Of a DNA stretch of 64,000 nt, positions 45,572 through 55,171 are shown in pieces. The position numbers were made by a program, and so were the translations under genes. The notes beneath the pieces were generated by a model, which was given only the letters and a program-made list of their open reading frames with translations, did no database searches and was not told the DNA's origin. How positions within the stretch are numbered: the first letter of the stretch is position 1; every line of letters begins with the position of its first letter. Source of the stretch: [Clostridium] colinum (lineage in GTDB: Bacteria; Bacillota; Clostridia; Lachnospirales; CAG-274); contig NZ_OW712331.1 in NCBI RefSeq assembly GCF_940677205.1, forward strand, positions 62,001-126,000. The letters run 5' to 3'.

Positions 45572-46009
45572 ATGTTAGATTCAAAAACTATTGAAATTAT
45601 TAAAAGTACAGTTCCTGTTTTACAAGAAAGAGGAGTAGAAATTACAAAATATTTTTACAAAACAATGTTTGAAAACAATCCAGAAGTTAAACCTATGTTT
45701 GATATGGATAAGCAAAAATCAGGAGAACAACCAGTAGCACTTGCTAATGCTATTTTAGCGGCAGCTAAAAATATTGATAATTTAGAAGCTATTATGCCAG
45801 CGGTAAAATCTATTGGAGAAAGACACGTAGAAGTTGGTGTTTTAGCAGAACATTATCCAATAGTTGGTAAAAATTTACTTATAGCTATAAAGGATATGCT
45901 AGGAGATGCTGCAACAGACGAAGTTATGGAAGCTTGGGAAAAAACATATAATGTTTTAGCTGATGTATTTATAAATGTAGAAAAAGATATGTATGATTCT
46001 AAAAAATAA
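45572..46009 (+). CDS. Single-domain globin (flavohemoglobin-type haem domain)
   Basis: A 145-residue three-over-three globin equal to the haem domain of flavohemoglobins but without the FAD/NAD reductase part. B10 Tyr is in TKYFYKTMF, the CD/E region reads [21 protein letters not shown] with the distal Gln, and the proximal His is in [18 protein letters not shown]. Such proteins bind O2 or NO. In an anaerobe the likely role is oxygen or NO scavenging with a separate reductase. ATG behind AAGGAGG. Monocistronic, ending at a GTAGAC-type hairpin. Confidence 0.92.
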   Translation: MLDSKTIEIIKSTVPVLQERGVEITKYFYKTMFENNPEVKPMFDMDKQKSGEQPVALANAILAAAKNIDNLEAIMPAVKSIGERHVEVGVLAEHYPIVGKNLLIAIKDMLGDAATDEVMEAWEKTYNVLADVFINVEKDMYDSKK

Positions 46010-46036
46010 TATTTAAAAATTTTAATATATATAGTT

Positions 46037-46063
46037 AGGTTGTAGACACAAAGTCTACAACCT
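46037..46063 (+). terminator. GTAGAC/GTCTAC-type terminator of the globin gene
   Basis: AGGTTGTAGAC-ACAAA-GTCTACAACCT then TTTTG. Same hairpin type as at 19613 and 61336. Confidence 0.8.
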
Positions 46064-46117
46064 TTTGTCATATTAACAAAGCTATCACAATTAGTATATA
46101 AAAATTTAGATAGACTT

Positions 46118-46293
46118 AAATTGTAGACAAGATATTTGGGATTAATTTTTTTATTTTTATGCTTTGCATAAAATTTCTAATCACAAGACGGGGCTTTGCC
46201 TTGGATTGTGTAAAAAGCTAGATTTTTAGGGGCTTTAGCCCTTGTGCCAAGAAATCAGCTTTTTTCATACAGTAGCTCAAAAGTCTATCTATT
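46118..46293 (+). repeat. Copy A of the intergenic repeat, flanked by 17-bp direct repeats
   Basis: Contains TTTTTTATTTTTATGCTTTG, CATAAAATTTCTAATCACAA, two mini-hairpins (GGGGCTTTGCC and GGGGCTTTAGCCC) and AAATCAGCTTTTTTCATACA. Homologous to 19648-19775 (reverse) and, more degenerate, 61205-61335. The 17-mer AAAATTTAGATAGACTT lies directly before (46101-46117) and after (46294-46310) it; the second copy is half of the hairpin that terminates the nuclease-like gene. Confidence 0.8.
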
Positions 46294-46310
46294 AAAATTT
46301 AGATAGACTT
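46281..46310 (-). terminator. Terminator of the nuclease-like/HhH gene
   Basis: AAGTCTATCT / AGATAGACTT stem with a 10-base loop, T-rich on the minus strand. Confidence 0.8.
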
Positions 46311-46320
46311 TTATATAAAC

Positions 46321-47967
46321 TTATCTTACTACAATATAACTTTTAATATTGTTATAAACATTTGAAGCATTATTAGCTTTAAAAAATTCTTCTAACTCTT
46401 GTAAAGAACCAAAATTATCATCTTCTCTATATTTAATAATTTTATCTATTAAAGTATCTGAAATACCGTTGTTTAACGAACGAAGTTCTAGCTTAGATGC
46501 TGTATTTATATTTGTATATAGGCTAATTTTATTATTAATATGCGACACATTAAAAGGTAATTGACCTGAATGTCTTATAGGTCTTTTTTGTATTATGTTG
46601 TAGGCCTCTGTTGAATTTATACCTTGAGCATACATTTGTTCTTTTGTAGCAGTATTAATGTTTACATATTCATCTTTATTTTTATCAACGCAAAGGGCAT
46701 CTTTAAATTTGTCATAATCTGTTGAACCTATTATATCTTTTACTTCAGATTTTTGGTAAAACTTTTTATTTTTGATTTTTTCCGCATTTGTTTTACTAAA
46801 TACAGAGTTTAATTCGTGTATATTTTCTGTATTTAAGTTGGTAAATACATTAAGGTTGTCTTGTAAATAATGTATATCTTGTTCAGTAATATTATTTGTG
46901 CCAAGCTTAGAAATTTCCATTAAAGTTTTGTATGTATATCCATTTTTTCTATAATTTATAATATCATCTGCTAAATAATAAGAAACATCAGCATTTGTAA
47001 GATAATATTTACTAGATAAGGATATATTAGCTCTAGCATAACTTTTGCTTACATCAATGTTAGATACATCTTTAGTAGATATATAATCAGATATTTTGTT
47101 ATATGTATCTTTTGATATAACACTAGATAAATCACTAACGGAAGTAAATTCTTTTTTATCACGTTTATTCATTATTTTTTGAATATTGTCATCAGATAAT
47201 TCATTTAATGTTTTTAATTCAAATTCATTAGCTTTATTAATATTTGTACAAACTGTTAAAGCGTGTTTATTTTGGTCATATATTTTTTTAGTAAAGCCTT
47301 TAACAAATTTTATTTCTTGTATGTTAGAAAAAGGATTTTTCTCTCTATATTTTATAATTTCTCTAGAAAGGTCGCTAGATATACCTTTTAAAAGTTTTTC
47401 TAACTGAGATTTTGTAGCAGTGTTAATGTTTACTTTATCATTAGTTTGTATAATATTACTACTACTAGAGCCAGTAATACTAGAGTAATTGTTGTTTTCA
47501 AATCTCCACATACCAAGTGAATTTTGTTTTGCACTATCTTGAGAAGCTAAAAGATTGTTGTATGAATTAGTTTTTCCTTGAGAAGTGTCTATTACAGCAT
47601 ATCCATTTTGTATAAGTTCGTTATTTATATTTCTACCGTTACAATATACTATCATATAGTTAAATTTACTACCGTCATAAGAATAACCATCTTTTGTAAG
47701 GGTAACATTTTGACCTAACAAAGAGCTTGTTAAATATTCATAACTTGTATCAAAGCCTTTTGTATTTACTCCTTTTAATTTAACATAAGCTGTATCATTG
47801 TTTGGCAGTTTAACTTGTATTGTATCTCCATCTAAAACTTGTAAAACAGTAGCAGAAATATTGTTTTCAGTTATTTCGTTAATTTCTTTAGCATATGTAG
47901 GTATATTAAAACAAAATATCATACTAAAGATTAAAATACTTAAAATTGTATTTTTTAAAAATTTCAT
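46321..47967 (-). CDS. Secreted SNase-like domain protein with about six ComEA-type HhH repeats
   Basis: A 548-residue exported protein with signal peptide MKFLKNTILSILIFSMIFCF. Residues 35-155 resemble a staphylococcal-nuclease domain (VLQVLDGDTIQVKL, GYAVIDTSQGKTN). The family's Arg35, Asp40 and Glu43 region, normally RLxxVDTPE, reads KLKGVNTKGF. The Arg87 region, normally GR-LAY, reads GSKFNYMIV. Catalysis is doubtful. The rest consists of about six DNA-binding helix-hairpin-helix units each opening with NINTATK-like sequence and ending in a KYRE-x-F-x-S-xxEL pattern. Expected to bind extracellular DNA, perhaps for uptake or matrix attachment. No competence genes adjacent. Confidence 0.85.
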   Translation of the reverse strand: MKFLKNTILSILIFSMIFCFNIPTYAKEINEITENNISATVLQVLDGDTIQVKLPNNDTAYVKLKGVNTKGFDTSYEYLTSSLLGQNVTLTKDGYSYDGSKFNYMIVYCNGRNINNELIQNGYAVIDTSQGKTNSYNNLLASQDSAKQNSLGMWRFENNNYSSITGSSSSNIIQTNDKVNINTATKSQLEKLLKGISSDLSREIIKYREKNPFSNIQEIKFVKGFTKKIYDQNKHALTVCTNINKANEFELKTLNELSDDNIQKIMNKRDKKEFTSVSDLSSVISKDTYNKISDYISTKDVSNIDVSKSYARANISLSSKYYLTNADVSYYLADDIINYRKNGYTYKTLMEISKLGTNNITEQDIHYLQDNLNVFTNLNTENIHELNSVFSKTNAEKIKNKKFYQKSEVKDIIGSTDYDKFKDALCVDKNKDEYVNINTATKEQMYAQGINSTEAYNIIQKRPIRHSGQLPFNVSHINNKISLYTNINTASKLELRSLNNGISDTLIDKIIKYREDDNFGSLQELEEFFKANNASNVYNNIKSYIVVR

Positions 47968-48123
47968 AATATCACCTATATTTTAATAAAATTTTTTTAT
48001 TAGTGTAAAATATAGAAAATATGTAATTTTACACGTAATTAATTATATTATATCAAAAAAAATATATTTTTTCTATAAAAAATTTAAAATACATTACATT
48101 TATATTAAAATTTTTAAAAAAGT

Positions 48124-48152
48124 TTGAATTATAAAATATGATATTATATAAT
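48124..48152 (+). promoter_or_regulatory. Sigma-A promoter of the foldase-ABC operon
   Basis: TTGAAT (48124-48129), 17 bp, TATAAT (48147-48152), 32 bp before the ATG. Confidence 0.7.
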
Positions 48153-48183
48153 TTATATAATAATTAATATATAGGTGAGAAAT

Positions 48184-49176
48184 ATGAGAAAGCATAAAAG
48201 AGGCAAAAAATATTATAAATATAGAAATTATATAATTATTTTTATTTTAGTTGTTATAAGTTTTATAGGCATCTTATATACGTTTAAATATTTTAATAAA
48301 AGTAAAGATTATGTTTTAAAAATTAATAGAGAATACATATCAAAAGAAGAATTTTTATTATATTTAGATGAACAAGAAAAGATTTTTGAAGAAATAGGTG
48401 GTGTAGATATATGGGAAACAGATTTTGATGGGATACCTGCTAAAGAGGTAGCTAAAAATAATACAATAGATTATATAATATTTTTAAAATCTGTAGTTTA
48501 TCAAGCTAATAATTTAGGTATATTTTTAACAGAAGAAGAAAAACAAAATTGTGATAAAGAAGCTATATTAGTAAAAAAAGATATAGAAAGCCGTAAACCT
48601 AATGTTATTATACCATTAGATATATGCAAAAAATTTAAAAGAGAAATGTTAATAGAACAAAAAGTATATGAATATATAACAGATAGTTTTGTTGTAGATG
48701 AAAAGGACTTTCAAAAATATTTTAATAACTATATGGAAAAAAATATTAATATTATTAATAAAATAAACTTAGATTATATTTTTATAAAAAATAATGATAC
48801 TTTTGATGCTAAAAAAGAAGCAGAAAATATAGCTAAAAGTATTAATTTTAATACAAATTTTAAAGATATAAAAGAAAAACCTTTTATTGAGGTTTATCAA
48901 AATATAACTTTAGAAAGAAATATGTTTAATAAAAATATAGAAGATAAAATTTATAAATTAAGTGAAAAAAGTATAAGTAGTGTAATAGAAGATAGAGATG
49001 GATTTTATATATTTAAAATAAATAAAATAATAAAGCCTAATGTAAATGAAATAGAAGAAATTATTAGAGAAGATTATATTTTAGATAAAAAAAGTGAAAT
49101 ATATAGTCTTCAAACCAAAAATTGGGTTAGTAATATAAAAGTACAAAAAAATAGTGAAATTTTGTCGAATATATGA
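48184..49176 (+). CDS. Membrane-anchored SurA/PrsA-like foldase
   Basis: A 330-residue protein: basic cytoplasmic start (RKHKRGKKYYKYR), one N-terminal membrane helix (IIIFILVVISFIGILYTF), then an extracellular part. That part has the SurA-N-like helical chaperone pattern (INREYISKEEFLLYLDEQ) and a region at about 190-290 resembling a degenerate PpiC/rotamase parvulin domain (YKLSEKSISSVIEDRDGFYIFKINKII). It probably assists folding of exported proteins. ATG at 48184 behind AGGTGA. It precedes the ABC-type operon by 30 bp and may serve its large surface protein. Not a lipoprotein. Confidence 0.75.
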   Translation: MRKHKRGKKYYKYRNYIIIFILVVISFIGILYTFKYFNKSKDYVLKINREYISKEEFLLYLDEQEKIFEEIGGVDIWETDFDGIPAKEVAKNNTIDYIIFLKSVVYQANNLGIFLTEEEKQNCDKEAILVKKDIESRKPNVIIPLDICKKFKREMLIEQKVYEYITDSFVVDEKDFQKYFNNYMEKNINIINKINLDYIFIKNNDTFDAKKEAENIAKSINFNTNFKDIKEKPFIEVYQNITLERNMFNKNIEDKIYKLSEKSISSVIEDRDGFYIFKINKIIKPNVNEIEEIIREDYILDKKSEIYSLQTKNWVSNIKVQKNSEILSNI

Positions 49177-49206
49177 TATAATTATTAAAAATTTGGAGGT
49201 GATGTT

Positions 49207-49944
49207 TTGGATAATAGTGAAGAATATATAATAGAAATAAAAAATCTTTCTAAAATTTATACTATGGGTAATGAAAAAATAGTTGCTTTAGACAATATTA
49301 GTATAAATTTTAAGAAAGGTAAAATATATTGTCTTTTAGGCACATCTGGGTCTGGTAAATCTACATTGTTAAATATGATAGCAGGGTTAGAAAGATGTAC
49401 AAAAGGAAATATAATATTTAAAGGTAAAAATATTGAAAAAATGAATGAAGAAGGGCTTGCTATATTTAGGCAAAAATACCTTGGGTTTGTTTTTCAAGCA
49501 TATAACCTTTTACCAACATTAACAGCGCTTGAAAATGTTACATTACCTCTTGTTTTTATGGGTATAAACAAAAAAACTAGAGAAAAAAGAGCAAAAGAAA
49601 TGCTAAAAGCAGTAGGGCTTGAAAGCAGGCTAAAGCATAAGCCTTCAGAAATGAGTGGAGGACAACAACAAAGAGTTAGTATAGCTAGAGCATTTGTAAA
49701 TAATCCAGAAATAATATTTGCAGATGAACCAACAGGTAATTTAGATACAAAAACAACATATGAAATGATGAACCTTATAACAAGTAAATCAAGAGAACAT
49801 AATCAAACTCTTATAATTGTTACACATGATTTAGAAATAGCAGAATATGCTGATGAAATAGTATATTTAAAAGATGGGCATATAATTAAAATAGAGACTA
49901 ATGAAAACCCTAAAAAAGAAGTTATATATAACCAAAATGAATAG
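49207..49944 (+). CDS. ABC transporter ATP-binding protein (LolD/MacB type)
   Basis: A 245-residue ATPase. Walker A GTSGSGKST, Q-loop VFQAYNLLPTLTALENV, signature MSGGQQQRVSIARAF, Walker B IIFADEPTGNLD and H-loop IIVTHD are intact. This belongs to the MacB/LolD/FtsE family that powers mechanotransmission by FtsX-type permeases. Starts at TTG behind GGAGGTGATG. The downstream genes encode a CARDB exoprotein and a MacB-like permease, so the three form one system. Confidence 0.95.
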   Translation: MDNSEEYIIEIKNLSKIYTMGNEKIVALDNISINFKKGKIYCLLGTSGSGKSTLLNMIAGLERCTKGNIIFKGKNIEKMNEEGLAIFRQKYLGFVFQAYNLLPTLTALENVTLPLVFMGINKKTREKRAKEMLKAVGLESRLKHKPSEMSGGQQQRVSIARAFVNNPEIIFADEPTGNLDTKTTYEMMNLITSKSREHNQTLIIVTHDLEIAEYADEIVYLKDGHIIKIETNENPKKEVIYNQNE

Positions 49945-49961
49945 TATAAAGGAGACATAAT

Positions 49962-52040
49962 ATGAAATTTTTAAAAATATTTTTATTAGCTATTATTTTT
50001 ATAAATAGCAGTTTTTCACTAGCTTTTGCAAGTGAATCATCAGATCAAGCTTCTAATAGTAAACCAACATTAAAAATGGGTGGTAATAATGCATATAGTA
50101 TAGAAGTAGGAAAAGATACACAGGTTACTATACCAATAGTAAATACATCGGCAGATATAGCTTATGATGTATTTATAAAGGCAAAACCTGGAGAAAATTC
50201 TCCAGTTACAGTAAATTTTTTAAATAGCTCAGATAGAACAGATAAAATATTAAGAGGTGGTAGCCACAATGTATCTTTATCTATAAATGTAGAAAGAAAT
50301 GCAACAACAGGAAAATACCCAATAACACTAGAATATAACTTTACAAGTATAGATAAACAAACATTTACAGGAAGTGATACTTTTTATATAAAGGTAGACA
50401 ATGGTAGTGTAGTACCAACGGTAGCTTTAAGTAACTTAAAAGTGTCTAAAGATAGCGTATTAGTAGGTGAATCTTTTGACATTACAGCTAGCTTAGAAAA
50501 TGTATCAGGATTAGAGGCAAATAGTGTAAATGTAGAGATTGTAGGGTTAGAAGAAAATAATATGTCTATTACTGGCGGTACAAGCAATGTATTTTTATCT
50601 AAAATGGCACCTAATACAAAACAACCAATATCTTTTAAATTATCAACAACAAATCTTACAAAAGAAGGTGCTAATAAGATAACAATAAAAACTACATATA
50701 GTGATGTTACAGGTAAAGAATATACAAAAGACTATTTTGTGTATGTAACAGTTTCTAAAACAGACAGTATAAAAGGTAACCCAGAGTTAAAAATAACAAG
50801 TCTTATAGCACCAACAGGAACATTTAATGTATCTCAAAGTGGTACATTTAAATTAAAAATAAAAAATGTATCTAACGTTGTGGCAAAAAATATAAAAGTT
50901 TCTACTAAATTGCCAGAAAATATTGTGCCAACATCTACTAATACATTATTTATAAGTGAAATTTTACCAAACCAAGAAAAAGAGTTATCTTTTAGCGTTG
51001 CACCAACAGCAAGTGCGGTTACTCAAACATATTCTATTGGATTTTTAGTAGAGTATAGTGGGAATAAAACACCATCTATCGAGCCTAATTCAACGCCAAA
51101 TAATATTGTTATAGAGCAATATGCAGGGCTTAATGTAAATAACCCAACACCGAAAAAAGAAGGAGAAACTGCGAAAACATCTGTACCTAAAATAATTATT
51201 AGTAGATACGAATCAACTCCTACTATTGTTGAGGCAGGTAAGAGTTTTAAGTTGTCTATGAATTTTAAAAATACACATCAATCTAAAGTAGTAAAAAATA
51301 TAAAAATATATTTATCAGTAGATGATAAAACAGAAGAAAAAGGAAATGTATTTGCACCAGATAATTCTAGCACTACATATTTTATAGATAGCATAGCTCC
51401 AAAACAAGAGGTAACACATACTTTTAATCTATTTGCAGTTCCAGATGCAAAGCCAAGGTCTTATACAATAAATGTAAATTTTGAATATGAAGATGAACAA
51501 GCTAATGAATATAAATCTACAGAATTTGTAGGTGTAAATGTTAAGCAACAGGCAAATCTTGAGCTTAGTGAAATAACAAAGCCAGAGGGAGGAAGTGTTT
51601 CTACTCCTATGAACATAAGTTTTCAGCTTTATAACACAGGTAAGGTAACTTTATCTAATCTTATGATAAGGCTAGAAGGTGAAGGGATAGATACATCTAG
51701 TGCGACTAATTTTATAGGAAACTTTGAACCAGGTGCAACAGAATATTATGACGGTAATTTTATACCTATGGAAGTAGGAGATAAAAACTTAAAGCTTATT
51801 ATTACATATAATGATACAGATGGAAAAGAAGTAAAAAAAGTAGAAGAATTTAAAATAAATGTGGAAGAAATGCCTGTAGAAGAAAACATTGATATAGAAA
51901 ATAACATAGAAGAAACAAATAAAAAATTTCCAGTAAAAATTATTGCTATAATATGTGCGATAGCTGTCGTTGTTGGTATTGGTATTTTTATATTTATAAA
52001 AAAATCCAAAGCCAAAAAGGAGTTGGATTTTAATGACTAG
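49962..52040 (+). CDS. Surface CARDB-repeat protein with C-terminal membrane anchor
   Basis: A 692-residue exported protein. Signal peptide MKFLKIFLLAIIFINSSFS. Four or five Ig-like CARDB modules (each with a pattern of N-x-G/S-x-A-x-NV and PG/P-N-x-E at strand ends), for example KVSKDSVLVGESFDITASLENVS and LELSEITKPEGGSVSTPMN. A C-terminal helix (IIAIICAIAVVVGIGIFIFI) with a KKSKAKK cytoplasmic tail anchors it. It lies between the ATPase and permease genes and overlaps the permease by 8 bp, so it is probably an extracellular partner of this transporter, analogous to a MacA/adaptor role. The substrate is unknown. Confidence 0.85.
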   Translation: MKFLKIFLLAIIFINSSFSLAFASESSDQASNSKPTLKMGGNNAYSIEVGKDTQVTIPIVNTSADIAYDVFIKAKPGENSPVTVNFLNSSDRTDKILRGGSHNVSLSINVERNATTGKYPITLEYNFTSIDKQTFTGSDTFYIKVDNGSVVPTVALSNLKVSKDSVLVGESFDITASLENVSGLEANSVNVEIVGLEENNMSITGGTSNVFLSKMAPNTKQPISFKLSTTNLTKEGANKITIKTTYSDVTGKEYTKDYFVYVTVSKTDSIKGNPELKITSLIAPTGTFNVSQSGTFKLKIKNVSNVVAKNIKVSTKLPENIVPTSTNTLFISEILPNQEKELSFSVAPTASAVTQTYSIGFLVEYSGNKTPSIEPNSTPNNIVIEQYAGLNVNNPTPKKEGETAKTSVPKIIISRYESTPTIVEAGKSFKLSMNFKNTHQSKVVKNIKIYLSVDDKTEEKGNVFAPDNSSTTYFIDSIAPKQEVTHTFNLFAVPDAKPRSYTINVNFEYEDEQANEYKSTEFVGVNVKQQANLELSEITKPEGGSVSTPMNISFQLYNTGKVTLSNLMIRLEGEGIDTSSATNFIGNFEPGATEYYDGNFIPMEVGDKNLKLIITYNDTDGKEVKKVEEFKINVEEMPVEENIDIENNIEETNKKFPVKIIAIICAIAVVVGIGIFIFIKKSKAKKELDFND

Positions 52041-53409
52041 TATTGATATAATAAAAATGGCATTAAAAAACTTAGCAAAAAGAAAATTAAGAACGAGCCT
52101 TACTATATTAAGTGTTGTTATAGGAGCTAGTTCTATTATAATAATGGTATCTTTAGGGATTGCTTTAGATGAAAGCTTTGATAAGCAAATACAACAAATG
52201 GGCAATATAACTAATATAGAGGTAAATGCTAATTATAATGGAAAAACAGGTATAACAACAGATAATATAAATCAATTTAAACAATTAGAAGGTGTTCAAG
52301 CCGTAACACCTATATTAAGAACAGAATTAAGAATTTTATTAAATGGAGATAAATATGTAGGATCTTTTAGTGCACTAGGTATAGACCCTTCTACTGCCGA
52401 TCTATTAGGATATACAGCAATAGAAGGAAGAGGATTAAATGAAGAAGACAGTGGAACATATAATGTTTTAGTAAATCCACTTATAGAATATGGATTTAGC
52501 AAAAAGGGCAAAGGTGAGCCTTATCCTAAATGGATACCTGATGAAGATGAAATAACACCCGATATGGAAAAAAGAGAACTTTTAAACCAAAAAATAACTA
52601 TTACAACAGATAAAAATTATGGTAATAGTAGAAAATATTTAGAAAATGGTTCGGATATAAGAAATAATTTAAAGCATAAAACATATAAAGCAAATATTGT
52701 AGGTATTGCTAATAAACCAGAAATGTATGGAGAAAACTATGTTATAGTACCCCTTGATACACTTGAAAAAATAAAAAAACAAATAGATAAAACATATTCA
52801 GGCTCTTCATCGACAAATAATACAAAAGCAGGGTATGAAAGAGTTATTATAAAATGTAAAGATATAGAAGTAGTGCAAGAAGTAATGAATCAAGTAAAGG
52901 ATATAGGAGAATTTAACGTATATTCTCCTATAGAATATATTACATCTGCCAAAAAAACTAATGCAAACATACAAGTATTGTTAGGGGCAATAGGTGGTAT
53001 ATCACTTTTTATTGCAGCAATAGGTATAACTAATACTATGGTTATGGCAATATATGAAAGAACAAGAGAAATAGGTATAATGAAAGTAATAGGGGCTAGA
53101 GTATCAGACATAAAAAAACTATTTCTTTTAGAGGCAATATTAATAGGCTTTTTAGGTGGAGGTATAGGAGTTTTATTTAGTCATTTGCTTTCATTTACAA
53201 TAAATAAAGCAGGACCTTTTATAGTTAGTAAGATAGGTATAATTAGTATAGCCACATCTGGAGATGAAGTAGCTAAAATATCATCTATACCTTTTTGGCT
53301 TAGCATATCGTCTTTAATATTTGCAAGCTTTATAGGGCTTATATCTGGTTACTTTCCTGCAAAAAGAGCAGTTAAGATAGAGGCTTTAAAAGCTATAAAA
53401 TCTGAGTAA
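52033..53409 (+). CDS. MacB/FtsX-family ABC permease
   Basis: A 458-residue permease. N-terminal membrane segment after MALKNLAKRKLRTSLTILSVVIGASSIIIMVSLGIA, then a large extracytoplasmic MacB periplasmic core domain (about 50-300). Three C-terminal segments end in the FtsX motif (ERTREIGIMKVIGARVSDIKKLFLLEAILIG and GYFPAKRAVKIEALKAIKSE). Such permeases do not form a classic pore but transmit ATPase motion to an exterior partner. Start codon overlaps the end of the CARDB gene (8 bp). Ends at a bidirectional terminator. Confidence 0.93.
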   Translation: MTSIDIIKMALKNLAKRKLRTSLTILSVVIGASSIIIMVSLGIALDESFDKQIQQMGNITNIEVNANYNGKTGITTDNINQFKQLEGVQAVTPILRTELRILLNGDKYVGSFSALGIDPSTADLLGYTAIEGRGLNEEDSGTYNVLVNPLIEYGFSKKGKGEPYPKWIPDEDEITPDMEKRELLNQKITITTDKNYGNSRKYLENGSDIRNNLKHKTYKANIVGIANKPEMYGENYVIVPLDTLEKIKKQIDKTYSGSSSTNNTKAGYERVIIKCKDIEVVQEVMNQVKDIGEFNVYSPIEYITSAKKTNANIQVLLGAIGGISLFIAAIGITNTMVMAIYERTREIGIMKVIGARVSDIKKLFLLEAILIGFLGGGIGVLFSHLLSFTINKAGPFIVSKIGIISIATSGDEVAKISSIPFWLSISSLIFASFIGLISGYFPAKRAVKIEALKAIKSE

Positions 53410-53435
53410 AAGATTAATAATAAATTATAATTAAT

Positions 53436-53482
53436 AAAAAGGTTAATTTTAAGCATATTTAATACTTAAAATTAACCTTTTT
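53436..53482. terminator. Bidirectional terminator between the permease gene and the AGCS gene
   Basis: AAAAAGGTTAATTTTAAG and its complement, 18 bp, loop 11 bases. Confidence 0.9.
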
Positions 53483-53485
53483 ATA

Positions 53486-54894
53486 TTATTTCCAACATTC
53501 TGTATTATCTAAGCCAATATCTTTAGCTTTAAACACAGGGTTTTTGCCTTGTTTTTTCTGATTAGTATAATCTTAAGACATTTTATAGATATACCGCTTA
53601 AAAGAAGAATAGCTATTATATTTACTATTGCCATACAACCCATAAGTAAATCGGCTAAATTCCACGCAGTATCTAAGCTCATTTGTGTACCTAAAAAAAT
53701 CATTATTAAGCAAGTAAACCTAAATATATTTAATACAGTTTTGTTATTTTTAATAAATTTAATGTTAGCTTCGGCATAATAATAGTTACCAACTAATGAG
53801 CTAAAGGCAAATAAGAATATAGCTACAGATATAAAATGTATACCAAATTCACCAAAATTTGCACTTACAGCATTTTGAACAAGTTGTATTCCTCTTCCTT
53901 CAGTAACACCAGAGCATAATAAAATCATAGCAGTAGTTGAACAAATAAATATTGTATCTATAAAAACAGAGAACATTTGTACAAGACCTTGTTTTACTGG
54001 GTGAGATACATCTGCCGTAGCAGCAGCATTAGGGGCAGAGCCCATACCAGCTTCGTTTGAAAAGAGACCTCTTTTTATACCTTGCATAACACAAGAGCTT
54101 GTAAATGCACCAATGCCACCACCAAAAATAGCTTTAAAGTTAAATGCTTCTGAAAAAATATTTTTAAAAACATCTGGTAAAATATTAATATTTTTTATTG
54201 TTATAAATAGACCTAATCCTATGTATATTAAAGCCATAATAGGTACTATACCAGAAGTTATAATACCAATTCTTTTAACACCACCATATATAGTTACACC
54301 AGTTAATATAGCTAAAATAAGCCCAAGAACAACGGGAATTATACTATTAGAATAATTAGGGAAATAGTATTTTAAAGAATCTCCTATGTTGAAAGCTTGT
54401 AAAGCATTAAAGCCGTAAGCAAAACAAGCTATTAAAAATATACTAAAAAGAATACCAAGTGGTCTGCTTTTTAAAGCATTTTGAATATAATATGCTGGAC
54501 CACCTCTAAAACCTTCACCATCTTTAATTTTATATATTTGTGCTAGTGTGCTTTCTACAAAGGCAGATGCACTACCAATTATTGCAAGGACCCACATCCA
54601 AAACACTGCTCCAGCTCCACCAGTTCCTATTGCAAGAGCTACACCAACAATGTTACCAGTACCAACACGTGATGCGGTAGAAATCATTAAGGCTTGAAAA
54701 GAAGATATGCCAGAATCAGACTTTTTTTCTGTAATAACTTTTAAAGCCTCTGGTAACATTCTTATTTGTACAAATTTTGTTTTAAAGCTAAAGTATAATC
54801 CGGTAATAATAAGAAGAGCTACTAATATCCAAGTATATAAAAAGTTACTCATACTGCCTAATATATTAGCAAAGCTTTCTGTAAAACTAGCCAT
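53486..54894 (-). pseudogene. Sodium:alanine (AGCS) symporter gene with 3'-terminal frameshift
   Basis: A Na+/alanine-glycine symporter with about ten membrane segments. Family motifs are GTGNIVGVALAIGTGGAGAVFWMW, AFVESTLAQIYKIKDGEGFRGGPAYYI and RGLFSNEAGMGSAPNAAATADVSHPVKQGL. As read, the frame ends at 53509 (461 residues) with the tail IILIRKNKAKTLCL. In the next frame the same DNA encodes YTNQKKQGKNPVFKAKDIGL and DNTECWK and stops at 53486-53488, which is the normal AGCS C-terminus. A single missing G near 53572-53575 explains this. The transport core is complete, so the protein may still work. Start ATG 54892-54894 has AAGGAGATG ahead. Confidence 0.85.
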
Positions 54895-55125
54895 TTTATC
54901 ATCTCCTTTTTTTAATTGTAATAGACACATTATACCATAAAATGAATAGTATTGCACTTATATATAATAAAAAAACAATATTTTGTTTATTTGTTATATT
55001 TTAATATGCAAATATTGTGATTTTTAATACATTATAATATATATTTATAAAGTTATTTTTATAAATATATATTATTTTGTTAATATAAATAGTTTTATAG
55101 CTTAGCTTAAATGTATTATAAAAGT

Positions 55126-55168
55126 AAAAATGTTGCTAACATATATATAATATTTTAGCAACATTTTT
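55126..55168 (-). terminator. Terminator of valS
   Basis: AAAAATGTTGCTAA / TTAGCAACATTTTT stem, T-run on the minus strand. The remainder of the 54895-55125 spacer is plain A/T-rich sequence with nothing recognised. Confidence 0.9.
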
Positions 55169-55171
55169 ATG

